Of a DNA stretch of 64,000 nt, positions 51,732 through 59,289 are shown one piece after another. Positions within the stretch are counted from its first letter, which is position 1. Each line of letters begins with the position of its first letter. The stretch comes from Paludibaculum sp. GTDB lineage: Bacteria > Acidobacteriota > Terriglobia > Bryobacterales > Bryobacteraceae. Below the pieces are notes generated by a model. That model was given only the letters and a program-made list of their open reading frames with translations. It was not told where the DNA came from and searched no databases. The stretch covers positions 1-64,000 of the forward strand of contig JARKQJ010000196.1 of assembly GCA_029973955.1 (NCBI GenBank), in the 5' to 3' direction. The position numbers were made by a program, and so were the translations under genes.

Positions 51732-52144
51732 AGGCTCTATTTCTGATCGCTTGCATGGCTCTGCTGGCAAGGCCGGCGGACGCGGCCGACGGCGACAGCG
51801 CAAAGAAGATCCAGGAGCGGCTGATGGCGCCCTGCTGCTGGTCAGAGAGCGTGGCGGTACACCGGTCAGAGACGGCGGCCGAGATGCGCGTGGAGATCGC
51901 GCGCATGGTGGCGGGCGGAAGCAGCGAGGAGCAGATCATCGAGACCTATGTCGGGCGGTACGGCGAGCGGATCCTGATGGAACCGCGGGGCGCGAAGCAG
52001 TGGTGGCTCACGGTGATCCCGATCGTGCTCACGCTGACGGCGGTGGCCGGACTGCTGGAGTTCCTGCGGCGGCTGCGGCGCAGACCGGCCGTGGAACCGG
52101 CAATCATAGACGCCCAATCCCTGCCGGACGTCGATCCCGACTAG
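51728..52144 (+). CDS. CcmH/NrfF-like thiol protein with a CC motif
   Basis: A 138-residue membrane-bound protein. A signal peptide (FLIACMALLARPADA) precedes a three-helix domain with RLMAPCCWSES, AAEMRVEIARMVAGGSSEEQI and YVGRYGERILMEP, which is the CcmH/NrfF pattern except that the catalytic LRCxxC is replaced by adjacent Cys36-Cys37. One membrane helix (LTVIPIVLTLTAVAGLLEFL) follows. CcmH reduces apocytochrome c for heme attachment; the CC variant may instead bind metal or reduce another substrate. The TTG start overlaps the receptor stop (TTGA) with GAGGT 7 nt upstream, so it is co-translated with the copper receptor. Confidence 0.75.
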   Translation: MKALFLIACMALLARPADAADGDSAKKIQERLMAPCCWSESVAVHRSETAAEMRVEIARMVAGGSSEEQIIETYVGRYGERILMEPRGAKQWWLTVIPIVLTLTAVAGLLEFLRRLRRRPAVEPAIIDAQSLPDVDPD

Positions 52145-52172
52145 ACGCGAGTCCGGCCGGAATGGGTGCAGA

Positions 52173-52934
52173 ATGGTGGCTATGCCCATCACGGACGCAT
52201 ACGCCCACTGCGGTTTGCGGAAGTACAAGCCGGTGGAAGATCTCGATGCGGTGATGGACCGCCACGGTGTGGCACGCACCGTGATCGCCGAGCATCTGGG
52301 CGAGTACGACAACAGCTACATCGAATCCATCGTGAAGAAGCGCCCGGATCGGTTCGCGGGCGTCTTTCTGGTGGATCTGGACGCGCCCGCGGCGGTGGAC
52401 GACATCACGCGCTGGACGAAGACAGGCGCGTTTCGCGGCATCCGTTTCACTTCGGCCAGCGTGCTGACGCACCGGAGGCTGTGGGAGTGGTCCGCGCAAC
52501 TAGGCCTGCACCTGGTGGTCTCCGCGCCGTTTCCCGCGGCGGAGACGGCGGCCATCAACGCCTTCGCCGCGGACCATCCGCGCACCACGCTGCAGCTCAC
52601 GCACCTCGGCGGCCCGGGCTTTGAGAAGCGGCCGAACATCGTGGTGCAGATCTCGGGCATGCACAAGGAAGCGCAGATGCCATACTCCGGCCTGGAGAAG
52701 CGCATCGGCGCGCTGTACGACACGCTGGGGCCGCGGCGGCTGGTGTACGGCAGCAATTTCCCGGTGATGGTGGAGGAGAAGATCTACGCGGCGGAGATCG
52801 AACTGCTGCGCACGGGCAAGCTGGGCATTCCGGCCAGGGAGATGGGCGACGTGATGAACGGCAACGCGGAGAGGCTGTGGTTCGGGAAGAGCAGCGTGAG
52901 GGCGGGGTCGCTGCTGGGCGCGGTGCTGGCCTGA
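52173..52934 (+). CDS. Amidohydrolase (metal-dependent TIM-barrel hydrolase)
   Basis: A 253-residue amidohydrolase-2 type protein. It opens with ITDAYAHCG, in the place of the family's DxHxH, and continues with FAGVFLVDLDAP, FRGIRFTS, LQLTHLGGPG, VVQISGMH and RRLVYGSNFPV, then NGNAERLWFG at the end. One His of the canonical N-terminal pair and the Asp of GSDFP are replaced (Ala-His and Asn), so the metal site may be altered. It follows the CcmH-like gene by 28 nt without strong ribosome binding site; the next ATG at 52182 is an alternative start. Substrate unknown. Confidence 0.8.
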   Translation: MVAMPITDAYAHCGLRKYKPVEDLDAVMDRHGVARTVIAEHLGEYDNSYIESIVKKRPDRFAGVFLVDLDAPAAVDDITRWTKTGAFRGIRFTSASVLTHRRLWEWSAQLGLHLVVSAPFPAAETAAINAFAADHPRTTLQLTHLGGPGFEKRPNIVVQISGMHKEAQMPYSGLEKRIGALYDTLGPRRLVYGSNFPVMVEEKIYAAEIELLRTGKLGIPAREMGDVMNGNAERLWFGKSSVRAGSLLGAVLA

Positions 52935-52945
52935 GACGGGCGCGG

Positions 52946-53524
52946 CTACTCCACGCTGGCCTGGTCCACCCACATAAGTTCGCAGGCGCCGCCACCGGTA
53001 TCGGTGCGGGAGAGCGAACTGCGCCAGGGCGAAGCGCCGGGGCAGGTGGCCTCCACCAGGTAACCGTGCAGCTTCACGACGTGGCCGACGCGAATCCACT
53101 CCAGCGCGCTGCGCACCTGGCTGTCGGCCGGGATGATGTGCATGTTCGCGCTGTGCTCATTGATCTGCTCGAAGGGCAGCGGCCAGCCCTGGGAGGGCGC
53201 GGTGAAGAGGAGGAAGCGGTGGCCCTGGCTGTAGGAGAGCCGGTCCAGCAGGGCCTGATCCGACATGGGACCCCAGCCGATGGCGAGGTCGAAGGGCGAG
53301 AGCTTCGCGCCGCCGTCCAGCCAGTAATGCTCGCGGCCGAGAATGCGGCCGCGGATGTTGTATTCGGCCAAAACTTGGATGCGGAAGCCGCTGCGTTCCC
53401 ACTCGGGCAGCATGGGGGAACGCTGCAGCGGCGGTTCGGGGACCAGGACCCCGGGAGGGGTGTGGATCCCATAAAGCCACCAGACGCCCCACAGGGCGGG
53501 CAGGATGAGCCAGGCCAGGCGCAC
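52946..53524 (-). CDS. Conserved hypothetical exported protein
   Basis: A 192-residue protein with an N-terminal signal-anchor (RLAWLILPALWGVWWLYG). The remainder has distinct conserved-looking blocks: IQVLAEYNIRGRILGREHYW, DLAIGWGPMSD, SANMHIIPAD, VGHVVKLHGYLVEA and WRSSLSRTDTGGGACELMWV. I recall similar ending blocks in uncharacterised proteins of proteobacteria and acidobacteria but cannot name a domain or activity. The start is a GTG at 53524, close behind a GATAGA sequence. It converges with the amidohydrolase gene (11 nt apart) and diverges from the FG-GAP gene. Confidence 0.65.
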   Translation of the reverse strand: MRLAWLILPALWGVWWLYGIHTPPGVLVPEPPLQRSPMLPEWERSGFRIQVLAEYNIRGRILGREHYWLDGGAKLSPFDLAIGWGPMSDQALLDRLSYSQGHRFLLFTAPSQGWPLPFEQINEHSANMHIIPADSQVRSALEWIRVGHVVKLHGYLVEATCPGASPWRSSLSRTDTGGGACELMWVDQASVE

Positions 53525-53590
53525 GGTCTTCTATCGGCGGCGGGCGGCGGGAGCATCAGCCGCCGCCGGCTGCTCTGCCCCGCTGGCGAC

Positions 53591-53596
53591 TAATCT
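53591..53596 (+). promoter_or_regulatory. Putative -10 box TAATCT for the FG-GAP protein
   Basis: TAATCT ends 6 nt before the ATG at 53603, again the geometry of a leaderless transcript. Confidence 0.4.
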
Positions 53597-53602
53597 AGAA
53601 AG

Positions 53603-54535
53603 ATGCGTCTGGCTTTCGCCGTGCTGGTTGTGGCTGGAGTGCTCCGCGGGGAGGAGATCCGGGGCGCTGCGCTTCTCGAACACCCGCGGCCGCGGATCAT
53701 CACCTGGGGCGGCCGGCTGCTGGAGTGGGACCTGCGCGGCGGGCGGCCCCGGGTGCTCTTAGCCCAGGCCGGCTTCGGGCCTGGCGGCTGCGCGGCGGAT
53801 GTGGATGGAGACGGACAGGACGACCTGCTGGTGCAGCAGCGCCCCGGCACCGGAGCGCTGCTCTGGCTGCGGGCGCCGGAGTGGAAAACGCAGGTAGTGG
53901 AAACAGAGACCGAGTTCCAGGACTGCCTGGCATTCACGCTGGGTGGCCGGCGCGGTGTGCTCCTGCCGCACCTTCACGCGCAATTGCGCTTCTACCTGGT
54001 CCCGGGGTTCGAGTACAAGGAACTGTATTCGATCTATACGGCGTCGGAGCAGGAAGGGCTGCTGGCACAGGACGTGGACGGGGACGGGCGGCAGGATCTG
54101 ATCCTGGGCAACTACTGGGTGAAGAACCCGGGTGCGCTGGACGTGGCCTGGCGCCTGTTTGCCATCAACCTGTTTCACGACACGCCCACGGCGGCGCGCG
54201 CGGCCCTGGCGCTGTGGCAGGGCAGGACGCTGTTCTGGGCGGAGAGCGCCGCCCGGCAGGCCCGGATTGCGGCGTTCACTCCGCCGGAGGACGTCAGGCA
54301 ACTCTGGGTGGAAACGCGCCTGGCTCCGCTGGATGAGCCTCGGGCCATGGCGGCGGTGGCGGAAGGTGTGCTGATCGGGCACCGGAACGGCGTGGTGCTG
54401 GAGCAGCCGCGCGGCGGCGCGTGGCGGCGCACGGAGATCGCCACCGGCTTCGCGGTGTTGAAGCTCTTCGCCGTGAAGGGCGAGGTGTGGGCGGTGACCC
54501 CCGGCGATGTGCGGCGGGTCTACCCGCGCAGGTAG
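53603..54535 (+). CDS. FG-GAP/VCBS repeat exported protein
   Basis: A 310-residue secreted protein (signal MRLAFAVLVVAGVLRGE). Two calcium-binding repeat motifs of the FG-GAP/VCBS class are seen, DVDGDGQDDLLVQ and DVDGDGRQDLILGNYW, within what is probably a seven-bladed propeller. Repeats in other blades are degenerate. Such proteins bind ligands at the cell surface; no enzymatic residues are visible. Its stop lies inside the 3' end of the convergent cupin gene (16-base overlap). Confidence 0.75.
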   Translation: MRLAFAVLVVAGVLRGEEIRGAALLEHPRPRIITWGGRLLEWDLRGGRPRVLLAQAGFGPGGCAADVDGDGQDDLLVQQRPGTGALLWLRAPEWKTQVVETETEFQDCLAFTLGGRRGVLLPHLHAQLRFYLVPGFEYKELYSIYTASEQEGLLAQDVDGDGRQDLILGNYWVKNPGALDVAWRLFAINLFHDTPTAARAALALWQGRTLFWAESAARQARIAAFTPPEDVRQLWVETRLAPLDEPRAMAAVAEGVLIGHRNGVVLEQPRGGAWRRTEIATGFAVLKLFAVKGEVWAVTPGDVRRVYPRR

Positions 54536-54867
54536 GCGTCGTCGCCGGTGATCCAATCCTGCCGCGGCGGCGTGAAGAGGTCGATCACGGTGGCGTCTTC
54601 CACAACTTCCACGCCGTGGGAGATGTGCGGCACGAGTTCCAGCACCTGGCCGGGGCCTACCAGGACTTCCTTGCCGTCCACGAGGAAGCGCAGTTTGCCG
54701 GTCAGCACCATGGAGACCTGGGCGTTGTGATGGGTATGCGCCGGCACGGCGCCCCCGGCTTTTAACTCCAGGCGGGCAATGGTCATCTGCGGGGTATGGA
54801 TCACCTGACGGACCAGGTTCGGGTTCAGTTGTTCGCGGGGGATGGAATTCCAGTCAAATGGGATCAC
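54520..54867 (-). CDS. Small cupin protein
   Basis: A 115-residue single-domain cupin. Metal-site motif 1 is PAHTHHNAQVSMVLTGKLRF and motif 2 is VLELVPHISHGVEV, retaining the histidines for a mononuclear metal. It has no DNA-binding part. I chose the GTG at 54867 (VIPFDWNSI): it is the only start between the conserved part and upstream sequence, and a TACACT box lies 9 nt before it. Divergent from rmlA across 66 nt containing the palindrome TACCATGGTA. Enzymatic or sensory role unknown. Confidence 0.78.
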   Translation of the reverse strand: MIPFDWNSIPREQLNPNLVRQVIHTPQMTIARLELKAGGAVPAHTHHNAQVSMVLTGKLRFLVDGKEVLVGPGQVLELVPHISHGVEVVEDATVIDLFTPPRQDWITGDDAYLRG

Positions 54868-54876
54868 GGCAGGGGT

Positions 54877-54882
54877 AGTGTA
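54877..54882 (-). promoter_or_regulatory. Putative -10 box TACACT for the cupin gene
   Basis: Minus-strand TACACT ends 9 nt before the GTG at 54867 and supports that start. Confidence 0.4.
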
Positions 54883-54890
54883 CCATGGTA
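54881..54890. promoter_or_regulatory. 10-bp palindrome between cupin and rmlA
   Basis: TACCATGGTA is a perfect palindrome between the divergent cupin and rmlA genes, touching the cupin -10 box and a TAATTT that could be the rmlA -10. It could be an operator half-site pair, or chance. Confidence 0.3.
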
Positions 54891-54933
54891 ATTTCGCCGC
54901 GGATGAGTAGTCCGGGCGAAGGAGGAACTGGAA

Positions 54934-55665
54934 ATGAAGGGCGTTATCCTTGCTGGGGGCAAAGGGACCCGGCTGTACCCGCTGACCAAGATTACGAACA
55001 AGCACCTGCTGCCGATCTACGACAAGCCGATGATCTTCTACCCGATCGAGGCGCTGGTCGACGCCGGCATCCGGGACATCCTGATTGTCACCGGCGGCGG
55101 GTATGCGGGCGACTTTCTGCAGTTGCTGGGCAATGGCCGGCAGTTCGGTCTCACCAGCCTGAATTACACCTACCAGGAAGGCGAGGGGGGCATCGCCGAT
55201 GCGCTTTCCCTGGCCGAACATTTCGCCGACGGCCAGAAGATCTGCGTCATCCTGGGCGACAACATCATTGAGAAGAGCATTGCCGAGGCGGTGAACGACT
55301 TCCGCAAGCAGGAGGGCGGCGCTCGCATCCTGCTGAAGGAAGTTCACGATCCGGAGCGCTTCGGCGTGGCCGAGATCCACAAGGGCAACGTGGTGAACAT
55401 TGAAGAGAAGCCCAGGCAGCCCAAGTCAAACTACGCGGTGACCGGCATCTACATGTACGACGCCACGGTGTTCGACAAGGTGAAGACGCTGGAGCCCTCT
55501 TCGCGCGGCGAGCTCGAGATCACTGACGTCAATAACGCGTACATCCGCGAACGCAGCCTGGCGTTCAGCTTCCTGGACGGCTGGTGGACCGACGCGGGCA
55601 CCTTCGATTCTCTCCTGCGCGCCTCCAACCTGGTGTCACAGAGCAGGCAGAAGTCAGAGCAGTAA
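54934..55665 (+). CDS. rmlA: Nucleotidyltransferase, glucose-1-phosphate thymidylyltransferase type
   Basis: A 243-residue sugar nucleotidyltransferase that should make dTDP-glucose from dTTP and glucose-1-phosphate. The signature GVILAGGKGTRLYPLTKITN opens the protein; KHLLPIYDKPMIFYPIEALV, ILGDNIIEKS, FGVAEI, NIEEKPRQPKSNYAVTGIYMYD and GWWTDAGTFDSLL match RmlA. It is about 45 residues shorter than the usual 290, missing the C-terminal allosteric extension, as in the short RmlA/RffH-like branch. AGGAGG precedes the ATG by 9 nt. First gene of a three-gene dTDP-sugar operon; dTDP-rhamnose reductase (RmlD) is not present in the window. Confidence 0.9.
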   Translation: MKGVILAGGKGTRLYPLTKITNKHLLPIYDKPMIFYPIEALVDAGIRDILIVTGGGYAGDFLQLLGNGRQFGLTSLNYTYQEGEGGIADALSLAEHFADGQKICVILGDNIIEKSIAEAVNDFRKQEGGARILLKEVHDPERFGVAEIHKGNVVNIEEKPRQPKSNYAVTGIYMYDATVFDKVKTLEPSSRGELEITDVNNAYIRERSLAFSFLDGWWTDAGTFDSLLRASNLVSQSRQKSEQ

Positions 55666-55673
55666 GAGACACG

Positions 55674-56216
55674 ATGTCCAGCATTCCCGAAATCAAGATC
55701 CCGAGTTGTGCGCCCGGCATCGGCCACGTGATCGTGCAGCCGGATTCGAAGAACCTCATCGAGGGCGTCCGCGTGCAGCCCTATCCGCTGTGGGCGGACG
55801 ACCGCGGCTACTTCCTGGAAGTGGCGCGCTTCGGCCAGGGCCTGGCGGCGGATTTCCCGCCGGAATCCACCCAGGTGAGCGCCGCGCTCACTTATCCCGC
55901 GGCCATCAAGGCCTTCCATTTCCACCTGCACCAGACCGACCTGTGGGTGGTGACGCAGGGCATGTTCCAGGTGGCGCTGGTGGACCTGCGCCCGGATTCG
56001 CCCACCTTCGGCGTGAAGAACACGCTCTATGTGGGCCAGCTCCGGCCGTGGCAGATTCTGATCCCGCCCGGCGTGGGCCACGGCTATAAGGTGATCGGCA
56101 CCTCGCCCTCCATGCTGGTCTATCTCACCAACCGCATCTACAATCCGGCCGACGAGGGGCGCATCGCCTACAACGAGGCGGGAATCAACTACGACTGGGA
56201 GTTGCAGCACAAATGA
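55674..56216 (+). CDS. dTDP-4-dehydrorhamnose 3,5-epimerase-like protein
   Basis: A 180-residue RmlC-type cupin. Family blocks: LWADDRGYFLEVARFG, AALTYPAAIKAFHFHLHQTDLW with the catalytic-type His, FQVALVDLRPDSPTFG and WQILIPPGVGHGY. The RmlC consensus GVLRGLHYQ reads AIKAFHFHLHQ here, so the reaction may be a variant (3-epimerisation only, or another dTDP-4-keto sugar). It starts 8 nt after rmlA and overlaps rmlB by four bases. Confidence 0.83.
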   Translation: MSSIPEIKIPSCAPGIGHVIVQPDSKNLIEGVRVQPYPLWADDRGYFLEVARFGQGLAADFPPESTQVSAALTYPAAIKAFHFHLHQTDLWVVTQGMFQVALVDLRPDSPTFGVKNTLYVGQLRPWQILIPPGVGHGYKVIGTSPSMLVYLTNRIYNPADEGRIAYNEAGINYDWELQHK

Positions 56217-57223
56217 AACTGTTGGTCACCGGCGGCGCGGGCTTCATCGGCAGCGCTTTCGTCCGCCTTGCGCTCAAAGAGAACTGGGCGACCCGACTGG
56301 TCAACCTCGACAAGCTCACCTACGCCGGCAATCTCGAGAACCTGACCCCGATCGAAGGCGACGCACGCCACCGCTTCGTGCAGGGCGACATCTGCGACAC
56401 GGCTCTGGCAAGCCGCCTGCTGGAAGAAGAGACGCCCGACGCCATCGTGCACTTCGCCGCCGAATCCCACGTGGACCGCTCCATCCTGGGCCCCGGCGCG
56501 TTCGTCGAAACCAATGTGCGCGGGACGTTTTCCATGCTGGAAGCGGCACGTGCGGCCAAGACACCGCGCTTCCTACACGTCTCCACCGACGAGGTCTACG
56601 GCAGCATCGACGAGCCCCACGACGCGGATGAGAACTACCCGCTGCGCGCGTCGAGCCCCTATTCGGCATCGAAGGCCGGCTCCGACTTGCTGGCGCTCTC
56701 CTACCACACCACTTTCAAGATGGCCGTCACCGTCACGCGCGCCTCGAACAACTACGGCCCCTACCAGTTCCCCGAGAAGCTCATCCCCCTGATGATCTCC
56801 AACGCGCTGGAGGACAAGCCGCTGCCCATCTATGGCGACGGCATGCAGGTGCGCGACTGGCTCTATGTGGACGACCACTGCCGGGCCATCTGGGCGGCGC
56901 TCAACAAAGGCGCGGCCGGCGAGATCTACAACGTGGGCGGCTCCCGGGCGCTGCCGAACCGCACCGTGGTGGAGATGATCCTCGACGCCTGCGGCAAGCC
57001 GCACTCGCTGATGACCACCGTAAAAGACCGGCCGGGCCACGATCGCCGCTACGCCATCACCACCGAGAAGCTGGAACAGGCGACCGGCTGGAAGGCTCAA
57101 GTGCCCTTTGAAGAAGGGCTGCGCGAGACCATCGCCTGGTACAAGGAGAATCCGGGCTGGATCGCACGCGTGCGCTCGGGCGAGTATCAGAACTACTACG
57201 AGCGGAACTATTCGGCGCGGTAG
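56213..57223 (+). CDS. rmlB: dTDP-glucose 4,6-dehydratase
   Basis: A 336-residue short-chain dehydrogenase-type enzyme converting dTDP-glucose to dTDP-4-keto-6-deoxyglucose. The NAD motif is LVTGGAGFIGS at residues 4-14; catalytic Thr-Asp-Glu are in HVSTDEVYGS and Tyr-xxx-Lys in YSASKAGSD; SNNYGPYQFPEKLIPLMI and YVDDHCRAIW are RmlB-specific. The ATG overlaps the RmlC-like stop (ATGA). The operon rmlA-rmlC-rmlB provides a deoxysugar precursor for cell-surface glycans. Confidence 0.93.
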   Translation: MKLLVTGGAGFIGSAFVRLALKENWATRLVNLDKLTYAGNLENLTPIEGDARHRFVQGDICDTALASRLLEEETPDAIVHFAAESHVDRSILGPGAFVETNVRGTFSMLEAARAAKTPRFLHVSTDEVYGSIDEPHDADENYPLRASSPYSASKAGSDLLALSYHTTFKMAVTVTRASNNYGPYQFPEKLIPLMISNALEDKPLPIYGDGMQVRDWLYVDDHCRAIWAALNKGAAGEIYNVGGSRALPNRTVVEMILDACGKPHSLMTTVKDRPGHDRRYAITTEKLEQATGWKAQVPFEEGLRETIAWYKENPGWIARVRSGEYQNYYERNYSAR

Positions 57224-57241
57224 AGGAGCGCCGGGCGGGCC

Positions 57242-58624
57242 TCAGCGAGCTTTGCGCTCCGCGTTGGGAACCACGGGCGATTCGAACGGGTAGACATCCG
57301 GCGTGACCACCACCTCCGTGGTGAAACGGAACGGCGTGCCTGTGCCGCTGGGGAAGGTCATCTCAAGAAAGAAAGCCTTGAAGCCCTGAGCGGGCGGCTC
57401 CGGCGCCGCGACATAGACGCCGTTCTCACCGGTGAGAGGACGGCTGGACCAGGCCGGACCGATCTTTTCCAGGCGGAAATCGCGGGCTTCGGGATTGGCG
57501 GCCTCCCAGAGCAGCACCTGCGTGGGCTCGTCCATCGTCTTCAGGCGAATGGCGCCGGCCGAGCGGTCGGCCTTCCAGGAGAAGCGCGGGCGCGGCTCGC
57601 AGTTCAGGAAGGCCTGGTAGACGGCCAGCAGGTCGATGGCGAGATCCGGCGAGTTCAGCCCGTGGTCCGTGTTGGGCACATAGCGCAGGAACTTCTCGCC
57701 GGGCAAGGCGCCGAAGTAGAACTGCGAGGAGTCCGGCAGGAAGAACTGGTCGCCGCTGGAGTTGAAGATGAATTTTGGCATCGCCAGGCGGTCGCGGTAC
57801 TCCCAGGGGTCCTCGATCTCCATGAGTTTGCGCCACTGCGGCGTGCCCAGCCACTGCATGATGCCTTCGCGCTCGTAGTCCGCGATGGCGGGGGCCCAGA
57901 AGCCGTAGGCGCGGAAGTGGTGGATGAAGGAGGCATCGACGTTGAGCGCGTCGATGACCATGGGGATGATGGCGGTGACGCGGCGGTCGACGGCGGCGGT
58001 GGTCCAGGTGGTCCAGCCGCGCTTGGATGCGCCGGCGACGACAAAGCGGTCGATGCGGAGTGGATTGGCGGTGAGCGAACCGCAGTAGGCGGTGACGGTA
58101 TCCATGGCGCGGACGGCGGCCTTGGTCATGGGCAGGCGGGCAGGCCAGCGCTCGTCTCCGGTCTCCAGGAACTTGCGCCAGGTGTAGGCGATGATGCCGT
58201 CTTCGCTGCGGGTTTCCGTGAGGTCGGCGAACTTGAGCGGTTCGTTGGGGACCATCTTGAGGTCGGTCACCACGGTCCTGGTCTGTACTGCCAGGGTGGT
58301 GAGCAGCGCATCCGGAGAGTTAGGCGCCTTGCTGTTGATGGAGCCTCCGTTGATGAGCAACAGGCCGGTGCGGTGGTCCACCTGGTCAGGCTGGTAGATC
58401 ACCAGCCAGTGGCGCCACTCGGGGCGATCGACCTCAGCCTCGGTGAGCCAGCGCTGCGAGGTCATGTCCAGGACGTGCATGGTGAGCCCGGGCAGTTTGA
58501 CGGAGGAGACGAGGGAGTAGCGGTAGGACGGGTCCGGCGTGCGGATGTAGCGGTCCAGCGCGGAGTCCTCGCCGGCGAAGGCGGGCAGGGCGAGGAGGAG
58601 GAGAGCAAAGATGCGGCGGTGCAT
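57242..58624 (-). CDS. PhoPQ-activated pathogenicity-related family hydrolase
   Basis: A 460-residue exported alpha/beta-hydrolase-like protein (signal RRIFALLLLALPAFAG) of the PqaA/PhoPQ_related family. Family blocks: HWLVIYQPDQVDHRTGLLLINGG, here at residues about 72-94, then VVAGASKRGWTTWTTAAVD with the presumed nucleophile Ser, PMVIDALN, NSSGDQFFLPDSSQFYF and YVPNTDHGLN with the His. A beta domain follows. The substrate is unknown in all members; relatives occur in Dictyostelium, planctomycetes and Salmonella. It starts 4 nt downstream of the MBL hydrolase stop, so they are one transcription unit. Confidence 0.87.
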   Translation of the reverse strand: MHRRIFALLLLALPAFAGEDSALDRYIRTPDPSYRYSLVSSVKLPGLTMHVLDMTSQRWLTEAEVDRPEWRHWLVIYQPDQVDHRTGLLLINGGSINSKAPNSPDALLTTLAVQTRTVVTDLKMVPNEPLKFADLTETRSEDGIIAYTWRKFLETGDERWPARLPMTKAAVRAMDTVTAYCGSLTANPLRIDRFVVAGASKRGWTTWTTAAVDRRVTAIIPMVIDALNVDASFIHHFRAYGFWAPAIADYEREGIMQWLGTPQWRKLMEIEDPWEYRDRLAMPKFIFNSSGDQFFLPDSSQFYFGALPGEKFLRYVPNTDHGLNSPDLAIDLLAVYQAFLNCEPRPRFSWKADRSAGAIRLKTMDEPTQVLLWEAANPEARDFRLEKIGPAWSSRPLTGENGVYVAAPEPPAQGFKAFFLEMTFPSGTGTPFRFTTEVVVTPDVYPFESPVVPNAERKAR

Positions 58625-58627
58625 GGG

Positions 58628-59263
58628 TCAGTCCTGGAGGAAGGGGTTGCGCTCTTTTTCGCGGCCGATGGTGGTGGAGGGGCCGTGGCCGCAAATGACG
58701 CGCGTCTCTTCGGGCAGAGTCAGAAGGCGGGTGTGAATGGAGGAGAGGATCTGGTGGGGATCGCCGCCGGGCAGGTCGGTGCGGCCCACGGAGTCGCGGA
58801 AGAGAGTGTCGCCGGCGATCAGCACCTTCAATGTCGGGGCGTAGACGCAGGCGCTGCCCTGGGTGTGGCCGGGCGTGTGGATGATGTGAAAGGGCGTTTC
58901 ATTGAGAGTGAGGGTGTCGCCGTCGAGGGCGGGGGTATCCACTTCGGGCCGCTCGGGCTCAGGCATGCCCAGCCATTGGGCCTGAAGGGCGATATGGTCG
59001 GAAAGCTCCTGATCGTTGGGGTTCATGTAGACGGGCGCGCCGGTGAGGGTTTTCAGCTTGTTGGCCGCGCCGATGTGGTCGATATGGGCGTGGGTGATGA
59101 AGATGGCCTTCACGGTGAGGCTCTGAATCTTCAAATAGGCAAGGAGGCGCTGCAGGTCGGAGCCGTCGCCGGGATCGATGACGATGGCTTCGCGGGTGGT
59201 TTCGTCGCCGAAAACGGAGCAATTGCACTGCAACATGCCGCTGGGCAGAATCTCGTGGAGCAT
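58628..59263 (-). CDS. Metallo-beta-lactamase fold hydrolase (glyoxalase II-like)
   Basis: A 211-residue cytosolic hydrolase. The metal motif is His58-Ala-His60-Ile-Asp62-His63 (THAHIDHIG); HTPGHTQGSACVY, AGDTLFRDSVGRTDLPGGD and CGHGPSTTIGREKERNPFL supply the remaining ligands and the end block of the YcbL-type glyoxalase II group. Role: hydrolysis of a thioester such as S-lactoylglutathione or a related detoxification intermediate. I chose the ATG at 59263 because a TATACT box ends 9 nt before it; a GTG at 59269 would lie only 3 nt from the box. Confidence 0.9.
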   Translation of the reverse strand: MLHEILPSGMLQCNCSVFGDETTREAIVIDPGDGSDLQRLLAYLKIQSLTVKAIFITHAHIDHIGAANKLKTLTGAPVYMNPNDQELSDHIALQAQWLGMPEPERPEVDTPALDGDTLTLNETPFHIIHTPGHTQGSACVYAPTLKVLIAGDTLFRDSVGRTDLPGGDPHQILSSIHTRLLTLPEETRVICGHGPSTTIGREKERNPFLQD

Positions 59264-59272
59264 TTCCACATC

Positions 59273-59280
59273 AGTATAGA
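59273..59280. promoter_or_regulatory. Overlapping divergent -10 boxes
   Basis: Minus strand TATACT (59273-59278) ends 9 nt before the MBL hydrolase ATG; plus strand TATAGA (59275-59280) ends 9 nt before the ATG at 59290. The two promoters share four bases, so they probably compete. Confidence 0.45.
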
Positions 59281-59289
59281 GAGAACCTC

